From JBBDIM01 sp040880405 (GTDB lineage Bacteria; Planctomycetota; Planctomycetia; Pirellulales; Pirellulaceae): a stretch of DNA of 47,031 nucleotides. Position 1 is the first letter of the stretch; every line of letters begins with the position of its first letter. Positions 41,240-47,031 of the stretch are shown here, piece by piece. The notes beneath the pieces were generated by a model. That model saw nothing but the letters and a program-made list of their open reading frames with translations, was not told where the DNA came from and did not search any database. Position numbers and translations under genes: made by a program. Location: contig JBBDIM010000027.1 of NCBI GenBank assembly GCA_040880405.1, forward strand, positions 1-47,031, given 5' to 3'.

Positions 41240-42517
41240 CTACCCTAGCGACCAGGGTTCACGGTACGCGGGATTCGCCATTTGGGCCGCCTCGTCGTCT
41301 CCTAGGATTTGCTCCGATTTTGGGTTCCACTCGATCTTTCGTCCCAACCGGCAGGCGATGTTGCCCAGGTGGCAGGCGGTGGCCGTGCGGTGGCCGATTT
41401 CGACGTCGCAGATCGGCAGTTCCCGGGTCTTCACGCATTCCAGGAAGTTTTTGTGGTGATTGCCACTGTTGTAGAGCGTGACGTCACCGTCACTCAGCTT
41501 GGTCTCGCCAATCGATTCTGGGTCGGCCTGGAATTTGCCGCGGTTGACGAAGATTTTTCCTTTTTCGCCGATGAAGGTGGTCCCCATAGGGATGTCCTTC
41601 TGCTTCTGACCGACGATCATCGTGATGCCGTTGCCGTTGCCGTAGTCGTATTTGATCCGGCAGGCTTCGGTCACCTCGTGCCAATTCTTGGGGTGGAACT
41701 CGGCGATTTCCGCCTCAATCGCAACCGGGCCGCTGTCGTCCATTCCCAGGCCCCAGTGGGCGATGTCGATGTGGTGAGCGCCCCAGTTGGTCATCTGACC
41801 GCCGGAGTAGTCCCAGAAGAAGCGGAAGTTGTAGTGAACCCGTTTTTGGTTGTAAGGGACATGCTTGGCGGGGCCGAGCCACATTTCGTAGTCCAAGTGC
41901 TCTGGTGGTTCGGAATCAGGGACCGGTTCGCCGGGGTGATTAGCGCCCGCGATTCCGACTAGCACCGTGTTGATTTTGCCGAGGTACCCCGAGCGGACCA
42001 ACTCGCACGCTTTGCGGAAGTTGCTGGCCGAACGCTGCTGCGAGCCGGTTTGCACAATCCGTTTGTTGGCCCTTGCCGCCTCGACCATCTTGCGCCCTTC
42101 GGCGATCGAGAGGGTGAGCGGTTTTTCGCAGTAGACATCCTTGCCCGCTTGGCAAGCGTGGATGGTGGGCAGAGCGTGCCAGTGGTCGGGGGTGGAGATC
42201 ACGACGGCGTCGATGTCCTTGCGATCGAGCAGTTTACGATAGTCGCCGTAGACTTCGCACTTCTCATTTTTCTCGCGGACCATCTTGGCGGCGATCTCCG
42301 CGTGCTTCTTGTCGACATCGCAAACCGCGATCGCGTGATTCAAGTGGGCCTTTAGGTTGCCGCGACCTTGGCCGCCGGTGCCGATATGGCCGGTGTGAAT
42401 CCGCTCATTCGCGCCGAAGGCGGTCGCTGGAATGAACATGGGGGCGGCTGCCAAGCCGGCGATCGCGCTTGTATTTTGCAGAAATCGTCTGCGGGAGACG
42501 TTTTGGGGGTGGCTCAT
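41240..42517 (-). CDS. Gfo/Idh/MocA family oxidoreductase with Tat signal
   Basis: A 425-residue protein with a twin-arginine leader (VSRRRFLQNTSAIAGLAAAP). The Rossmann half has HTGHIGTGGQGRGNL, AVCDVDKKHAEIAAKMV and VVISTPDHWHALPTIHACQA, with the EKP motif (DVYCEKPLTLS). The C-terminal half has NFRFFWDYSGGQMTNWGAHH and IDIAHWGLGMD, the pattern of the exported planctomycete subgroup that acts on sugars or inositol-like compounds with tightly bound NAD(P). It ends PAYREPWSLG. It is flanked by the recombinase remnant and a helicase and seems monocistronic. Family certain, substrate unknown. Confidence 0.94.
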   Translation of the reverse strand: MSHPQNVSRRRFLQNTSAIAGLAAAPMFIPATAFGANERIHTGHIGTGGQGRGNLKAHLNHAIAVCDVDKKHAEIAAKMVREKNEKCEVYGDYRKLLDRKDIDAVVISTPDHWHALPTIHACQAGKDVYCEKPLTLSIAEGRKMVEAARANKRIVQTGSQQRSASNFRKACELVRSGYLGKINTVLVGIAGANHPGEPVPDSEPPEHLDYEMWLGPAKHVPYNQKRVHYNFRFFWDYSGGQMTNWGAHHIDIAHWGLGMDDSGPVAIEAEIAEFHPKNWHEVTEACRIKYDYGNGNGITMIVGQKQKDIPMGTTFIGEKGKIFVNRGKFQADPESIGETKLSDGDVTLYNSGNHHKNFLECVKTRELPICDVEIGHRTATACHLGNIACRLGRKIEWNPKSEQILGDDEAAQMANPAYREPWSLG

Positions 42518-42652
42518 TCGTGTGTTTCCCTACCATTGAAGAATCGAAACAAGTCCGAACCATGGTTCGATACCATCGCTCGGCAAAAGGGGCGTGCTAA
42601 CAGCCCTCATGATAACCCGATTCCTTTGCGGGGAAAACGCTTAAAGGAAGAT

Positions 42653-44731
42653 TTACTCGTACATTTCCTCCCAAACGGTGTGGTAACCGCCAATCTCGTC
42701 CAAGTAGGCCAGAAACCGCTCGTAAAACGGAAACGAAGCCAGGGTCGCGCTGTCACCCACGATCACCATCTTTTTACGGGCCCGGGTCAAGGCGACGTTC
42801 ATTCGGCGGATATCTTTCAAAAAGCCGAGCTCGCCCGACTCGTTGGAGCGGACCAGCGAGATCAACACCACATCGTTTTCGCGGCCTTGGAAGCCGTCGA
42901 TCGTGTCGACCTCGACTCCTGTGGGCAATTGAGGCTCCAGGAGCCGGGCCTGGGCCGAGTAGGGGGTGATCACGGAGATCGCCGTCGGCAAGATCCCCGC
43001 TTTCAACGTCTGCTGGCACTTGCGGAGCAGGAACGTGGCCTCCTGGGGATTGGAGCGGCTGCCGGTTTTTTCGTCCTGCTCCTCGCGATAGTCGGCTCCG
43101 GCGGTATCGAAAAACTGGACCGGATTCACGTCGAAGTAAAGCGAGTCGTTCTCCGGGAGTTCCAATTGATGCTGGGCAACGGTCGGGTCCGCCACCAAGG
43201 TCCCTTCGTAAAATTCTCGCGAACTGAACCCCATGATCTGCTCGTGCATCCGGTACTGCACTTCCAGCCGCTTGGCCGAGGCGGGATACCGCGCGATCAT
43301 CCGCTGTTGCAAGCTGACATCGAACCCCGCCTGAGCCGCTTCGCGCGAGAGGATCGTGGGGGGCAACTGGCAATGATCTCCCGCCAAAATGACCCGGTCG
43401 ACCCGGGCGAGCGGAATCCAACAGGCGGGCTCCACCGTTTGGCACGCCTCATCGATGACCCCCAAGTCAAACCGCCGCGATCCGAGCAAATCGTCATCGA
43501 TTCCGGTGAGCGTGGAACAAAGGACATCCGCCTGGTCGAGGATCTGGTTTAAGGTTTGCGTTTGGATTCGCTGGGCATCTTCCATGAGCGCCTTGGCCTC
43601 GTCGTTCATCCCCCGTTTTTCGCCGGGGGCCGGTTTGGCCCGAGTATAGCGAGCGGCTTGCCGCTGCAAGGTTTGGGCCTGGCGGATCAGCTTGTCGGCC
43701 AGTTGGTAGTCGGGATGATTTTTGACGAGATAGTCAAGCGTCGCATCGTGCAGGAATTCAGAGACCCTCACCGGGTGACCCAGTCGCACCGCTTTGACGC
43801 CCAGCGAAAGCAGCCGCAGCACCAAGTTGTCGACCGAGAGGTTGCTCGGCCCGCAGGTCAACACTTTTTGTCCCCGCTCGGTCGCGATGGAAATCAGGTG
43901 CGCCAGCGTAACCGTTTTGCCGGTCCCCGGGGGGCCGTGGATCACGGCGACGTCTTCCGCCGCGAGTGCATGCTGGATCGCCTGCCACTGAACGGGGCTG
44001 AGGGTGGCGGGGCAGGGGGGCTCGTCCTCCTGGTCGCTCCACTGCGGCGCGGTCTCCCCCAATAAGACATCCCGCAGTTCGGCCAAACGTCCGGAGGCGG
44101 CGGAGGCGGCCCGGACCAAGGCCTGTCGCATCCGAGCCCGGGTAACTTCGTCGGCCGAGGGGGCGAGGGTAAAGACTTCGACTTCGTCGTCCCAGAAATC
44201 GGGGACCACCACCTCGATCAGGTTCCGCCGCAAGGTGGCGACCAGGCCGCGGGAAATCACTTCGCCGGAGGGGCCGAGAATGACGAGTGGGGCCCCGACT
44301 CGGAACCCGTGGTAGGGTAGGGGGCTATCTCGGTTTTTCAGGGTGAACTGGCAGATCACTCGGCCTGCCAAAGCGGTCCATTGCTGGCTGAGCCGCAGGC
44401 CGGTGAGGCGAAAACCGAGTTCCGGGTTTTCCCGCAGGCGGATTTCCTCGGCGATTTCCTCTAGTTTGAGGTGCTGGAGAAACCGCTCGAACAACGGTGG
44501 CCACTGAAGTTTGTCCGGCTCGACAAAGGTGTCGATCTCCGGCATCGATTGGGCCAGGCCGCGACAGGCCCGGCCTGCGACGTCATCCGGCAAGCTGATC
44601 GTCGCTTGTCGCCGCCGTAGGTCGATGGCCCCGATATCCTTCGCCGGAATATTCCCGGCCTCGATGAGCTGCCGGTAAAGGGCATTCTTGGTCAGTCCGG
44701 GCGAAAGTCCGCGGAGATGGAGTCGGGCCAT
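42653..44731 (-). CDS. SF1 helicase (UPF1/SMUBP2/DNA2-like) with N-terminal DbpA-type RNA-binding domain
   Basis: A 692-residue protein. Residues 1-70 (RLHLRGLSPGLTKNALYRQL, KDIGAIDLRRRQATISLPDD) resemble the small RNA-binding domain of DbpA helicases. Residues about 75-240 are a beta-barrel stalk as in IGHMBP2. The helicase core has Q-motif-like SPVQWQAIQHAL, Walker A GPPGTGKT (266-273), Walker B VIDEACQ, motif III ILAGDHCQLPPT, motif IV QYRMHEQIMGF, motif V TIDGFQGRENDVVLISLVRS and motif VI LTRARKKMVIVGD. All are intact. It probably unwinds RNA or DNA-RNA. Its start lies inside the 3' end of the MFS gene. Confidence 0.93.
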   Translation of the reverse strand: MARLHLRGLSPGLTKNALYRQLIEAGNIPAKDIGAIDLRRRQATISLPDDVAGRACRGLAQSMPEIDTFVEPDKLQWPPLFERFLQHLKLEEIAEEIRLRENPELGFRLTGLRLSQQWTALAGRVICQFTLKNRDSPLPYHGFRVGAPLVILGPSGEVISRGLVATLRRNLIEVVVPDFWDDEVEVFTLAPSADEVTRARMRQALVRAASAASGRLAELRDVLLGETAPQWSDQEDEPPCPATLSPVQWQAIQHALAAEDVAVIHGPPGTGKTVTLAHLISIATERGQKVLTCGPSNLSVDNLVLRLLSLGVKAVRLGHPVRVSEFLHDATLDYLVKNHPDYQLADKLIRQAQTLQRQAARYTRAKPAPGEKRGMNDEAKALMEDAQRIQTQTLNQILDQADVLCSTLTGIDDDLLGSRRFDLGVIDEACQTVEPACWIPLARVDRVILAGDHCQLPPTILSREAAQAGFDVSLQQRMIARYPASAKRLEVQYRMHEQIMGFSSREFYEGTLVADPTVAQHQLELPENDSLYFDVNPVQFFDTAGADYREEQDEKTGSRSNPQEATFLLRKCQQTLKAGILPTAISVITPYSAQARLLEPQLPTGVEVDTIDGFQGRENDVVLISLVRSNESGELGFLKDIRRMNVALTRARKKMVIVGDSATLASFPFYERFLAYLDEIGGYHTVWEEMYE

Positions 44732-46088
44732 GGTCGGTTCCGGTCGCGGCTAAGGAGGTTTTCGCCAGCAGCGAGAGTGGGTCGGTTGGGGCGGAAATCG
44801 GGGGTGGGGTCGCCAGCAAACAGACGAAGGCCTGAATGATGAACATCCCCGCAAACAACAGCAAGACCCCATCATAACTGCCGAAGTAGTCATACCCGGC
44901 GGTCATCACCAGTGGCCCGACGGCACTACCGGCGACGATCGTCATCATCGAGAACCCCTTGATCCTGCCCAGATGGGCCCGGCCGAAGTAACGGGCCCAC
45001 AGGCTGTTACTGCCGGCCGAGGCGATCCCTTGCGCGATGCCGAAGGCCACACCATACATCGCGGCGCCCGCGACGGAGTTGATCGACCAGAACAGCAGCA
45101 CGCTCGCCGCCAGCCCGAGGGTCCCGATGAATAGGATGTAATGAAGTTTGAAGCGGTCGGCCAGGATTCCACCGAAAAATTGACAGATCGCCATCGAGAT
45201 CGCCAGGTAGGCGAAAATCACGTTGGAGTCGGTTTCACTCAGCCCGCGGCTCTCCATGAAGGGGACCACGTTAAAGGTCATGGCGGTGCCGATCATGCCC
45301 CACATCGTCATCATCGAGACGACGATCCAGAAAGAGCGGTTCAAAAAGGCTTGGTGCAACGTCAACTGGGGGACCAAGGTCGACGGGTCCGGGCCCCGCC
45401 GGTGGGTGTCGCCGTCGGCGGTCAGCTCTCCATCCGGGAACTGGCCGATTTCTTCCGGTCGATCGCGAAACACGAACAGCAGCAGCGGAAACATCCCGAT
45501 CCAGACCGCCAGTCCGGAAAAGATGTAGGCCCACTGCCAGCCATAGTTGGCGATCCAGAAGATGGTCACTGTCGGCACGGTCAGCAATGCGAGCGGCATC
45601 GCCAGGTTGCGGATTCCGGTTGCGAAGCCCAGCTTCCGCCGGAACCACATGTCAGGCGTGTTGTTCGCCAACAGCGAAAAGGCCCCTTGCCCTAAGGTGC
45701 GGATCGCCAGAAACCCGAGGAACAAGGTCCAAGGGCCGGTGACCTGCGACATCAACATACAGGAAAGACCGAACAGCAGCGTTACCACGGTTAGGGTCTT
45801 CCGCAGACCGAACCGATCCGCCATCGCGCCGATCCATGGTAGCGGCAGGCTCGCCAGTACGGTGCCCCACAGGAAGGCCATCGCGAGCGTCGTCAGGCTG
45901 ATATTAAGCGAGCTAGCGATATGCTTATTAAATAGGGCGACGATGAAGGTCTGCCCAGGACTGGAGGCAAATTGGGCCACCATCGCTACCGCCAGCATCA
46001 CCCAGCCATAATAAACCGGGACGGCCCGCACCAGCGGATCAGTCCGGGTGAGGGATGGGGAATCAAGCGAGGCGGCGTCGGTAGCCAT
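44583..46088 (-). CDS. MFS transporter with C-terminal tail overlapping the helicase gene
   Basis: About 501 residues from the ATG MATDAASLDSPSLTR; two earlier in-frame starts give no family-like sequence. Twelve membrane segments are visible (VYYGWVMLAVAMVAQFASSP, TLTVVTLLFGLSCMLMSQV and others), with the loop motif GAMADRFGLRKTL between helices 2 and 3 and GGILADRFKLHYILF in the second half. It resembles monocarboxylate/oxalate-formate-type MFS carriers. The membrane part ends near FIIQAFVCLLATPPP. The frame then runs about 80 residues further, 149 bases of it within the helicase gene in another frame. The tail is polar, unlike any MFS domain, and probably arose by loss of a stop codon. Confidence 0.9.
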   Translation of the reverse strand: MATDAASLDSPSLTRTDPLVRAVPVYYGWVMLAVAMVAQFASSPGQTFIVALFNKHIASSLNISLTTLAMAFLWGTVLASLPLPWIGAMADRFGLRKTLTVVTLLFGLSCMLMSQVTGPWTLFLGFLAIRTLGQGAFSLLANNTPDMWFRRKLGFATGIRNLAMPLALLTVPTVTIFWIANYGWQWAYIFSGLAVWIGMFPLLLFVFRDRPEEIGQFPDGELTADGDTHRRGPDPSTLVPQLTLHQAFLNRSFWIVVSMMTMWGMIGTAMTFNVVPFMESRGLSETDSNVIFAYLAISMAICQFFGGILADRFKLHYILFIGTLGLAASVLLFWSINSVAGAAMYGVAFGIAQGIASAGSNSLWARYFGRAHLGRIKGFSMMTIVAGSAVGPLVMTAGYDYFGSYDGVLLLFAGMFIIQAFVCLLATPPPISAPTDPLSLLAKTSLAATGTDHGPTPSPRTFARTDQECPLPAAHRGREYSGEGYRGHRPTAATSDDQLAG

Positions 46089-46420
46089 GGCTGGCTGCAG
46101 TTCTTTCGTGAAGATGAAGTGAAGCGGTAATTTGGTTGGTGAAGATGCGAGCATCCTAACCTTCCCAACCCCCACAGGAAACGGCAAAACGGGCAGGGTT
46201 CACCGCAATTTTTTGGTGCGCGGATGTTACCCTAAATCGAACGTAACGCGGTCAAATTTTCCCTGCCTCGGCGGTGCATTGCAAAGCCGAGCGCAACCCG
46301 ATACGTTGAAAGGCTTTGACACCTAGGCAAGATCCGCCCAGGGCGTCCTCTAACAGAGACAACCTTCCTCGGCGACTCCGAGTGAAGAGCCCGACTACCG
46401 AATAATCGAGACCTGAATCC
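46089..46420. other. 332-base divergent intergenic region
   Basis: It lies between the divergent MFS and DUF2760 genes and must contain both promoters. TTGACA occurs at 46316-46321 reading toward DUF2760, but I see no good -10 box at 16-18 bases. No ORF, RNA gene or strong palindrome was seen. Confidence 0.5.
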
Positions 46421-46969
46421 ATGGGCCGCATCAGCCTGGCGTTTAAATTGTTTTTCGGCATTTTGTTCAACCGGGAACTAGCGGAAAAGGTTGAGACCGC
46501 GCTGTTGGAGCCTCCCAAGCCCAAACCGGCGACCGAGCCGAGCACGGCGGCACCGGTCAAAAAGCCGCCAGCGGAGAAGGGGATTCCTGGGCTGGATGCG
46601 TTGATTTTGCTCGCGACGCTACAGCGTGAGGCCCGGTTCCTCGATCTGTTTCAGGAGGACTTGAGCGGCTATGAAGACGCCCAAATCGGGGCGGCGGTGC
46701 GGGATGTCCACCGCGATACCAAAGGAGTTCTGGAGCGGCTCTTCGCGATCGGTGCGGTTCGCCCGGAAGAGGAGGGGAGCAAAATCGAATTGCCCCCGGC
46801 GATCGATTCCCAGGAAATCCGGTTCGTGGGGAATGTCCAAAAGGAAAAGCCTGCTAGTGGGACGTTGGTGCATGGGGGCTGGAAGGCGACCCGGTGCGAG
46901 CTGCCCAAGTTCAGCGGCACAGCCGAAGCGGCCAAGATTCTGGCCCCGGCGGAAGTCGAGCTGACGTAG
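46421..46969 (+). CDS. DUF2760 domain-containing protein
   Basis: A 182-residue protein of the DUF2760 family (PF10816). An N-terminal amphipathic/hydrophobic stretch (ISLAFKLFFGILFNRELAEK) and a proline-rich linker precede the conserved part: LDALILLATLQREARFLDLF, EDLSGYEDAQIGAAVRDVHR, LPPAIDSQEIRFVGNV, GTLVHGGWKATRCELPKF, EAAKILAPAEVEL. From general knowledge of the family it is often encoded just upstream of Hsp70-like proteins; the window ends 62 bases after its stop, so this cannot be checked here. Function unknown. Confidence 0.92.
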   Translation: MGRISLAFKLFFGILFNRELAEKVETALLEPPKPKPATEPSTAAPVKKPPAEKGIPGLDALILLATLQREARFLDLFQEDLSGYEDAQIGAAVRDVHRDTKGVLERLFAIGAVRPEEEGSKIELPPAIDSQEIRFVGNVQKEKPASGTLVHGGWKATRCELPKFSGTAEAAKILAPAEVELT

Positions 46970-47031
46970 CCCCGGTAGGCAACGCTGTGAAGCATTTTGG
47001 ATTCGTAAAAACTAGGGTTTCGTTAATCGGC

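Noticed and set aside
42368..43552. Plus-strand frame of 394 codons antisense to the helicase
   Set aside because: It is a shadow of the helicase gene; the minus strand carries all SF1 motifs in order and the plus frame has no recognisable domain.

Overview
The window looks like a chromosomal segment of a planctomycete (Planctomycetota, class Planctomycetia). The evidence is the gene content: three DUF1559 proteins with type IV pilin-like N-termini, two large Planctomycete-cytochrome/PSD1 proteins (DUF1592 type and DUF1549/DUF1553 type) paired with DUF1552 and DUF1501 proteins, carboxypeptidase-regulatory-like lipoproteins, a Tat-exported Gfo/Idh/MocA oxidoreductase and a DUF2760 protein. No rRNA, tRNA, CRISPR array or intact mobile element was seen.

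Layout. (1) 0.14-4.15 kb, minus strand: a probable operon of DUF1559 protein, small lipoprotein, PEP-hydrolase-like TIM barrel, Tm-1-like/UPF0261 protein and a Dabb protein, divergent from an AraC regulator (4.36-5.2 kb) across a control region with two perfect palindromes. (2) 5.37-11.26 kb, plus strand: a Cys-rich exported peptide, an FtsX-type permease, a Cys-containing lipoprotein, an HlyD-type adaptor, an ABC ATPase and a second permease. Together these resemble a MacAB/Lol-like envelope transporter with two different permeases. Its promoter overlaps a perfect palindrome and would give a nearly leaderless message. A small conserved protein follows. (3) 11.8-15.6 kb: a decaying block with an esterase lacking its N-terminus, an ABC ATPase with both a frameshift and a mutated Walker A motif, and a permease that appears to lack its middle. 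(4) 15.6-26.1 kb, minus strand: a catabolic cluster (2-hydroxyacid dehydrogenase, DHDPS/NAL-type aldolase, FAH-family hydrolase, secreted double cyclase-family protein, divergent Nramp-like transporter, SDR, fused E1 alpha-beta and E2 of a 2-oxoacid dehydrogenase), divergent from a FadR-type GntR regulator. (5) 26.5-40.6 kb, plus strand: the regulator, then two cytochrome/partner gene pairs, two DUF1559 proteins and a lipoprotein. (6) 40.6-47 kb: a serine-recombinase remnant, a Gfo/Idh/MocA protein, an SF1 helicase with an N-terminal RNA-binding-like domain that overlaps an MFS transporter, and a DUF2760 protein.

How the parts may work together. The minus-strand catabolic cluster reads as uptake plus degradation of an unidentified small organic acid or sugar acid: lactone/amide-like opening, oxidation, retro-aldol or acylpyruvate cleavage, then oxidative decarboxylation of the 2-oxoacid to an acyl-CoA. 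The GntR/FCD regulator probably senses an acid intermediate, and the co-oriented envelope cytochrome/DUF1501/DUF1552 genes may act on the parent polymer or substrate. This is inference; no substrate is proven. Several catalytic motifs here are altered (SDR YxxxK to YxxxM, cyclase metal ligands lost, Nramp DPGN absent), so either the chemistry is unusual or some parts have lost function.
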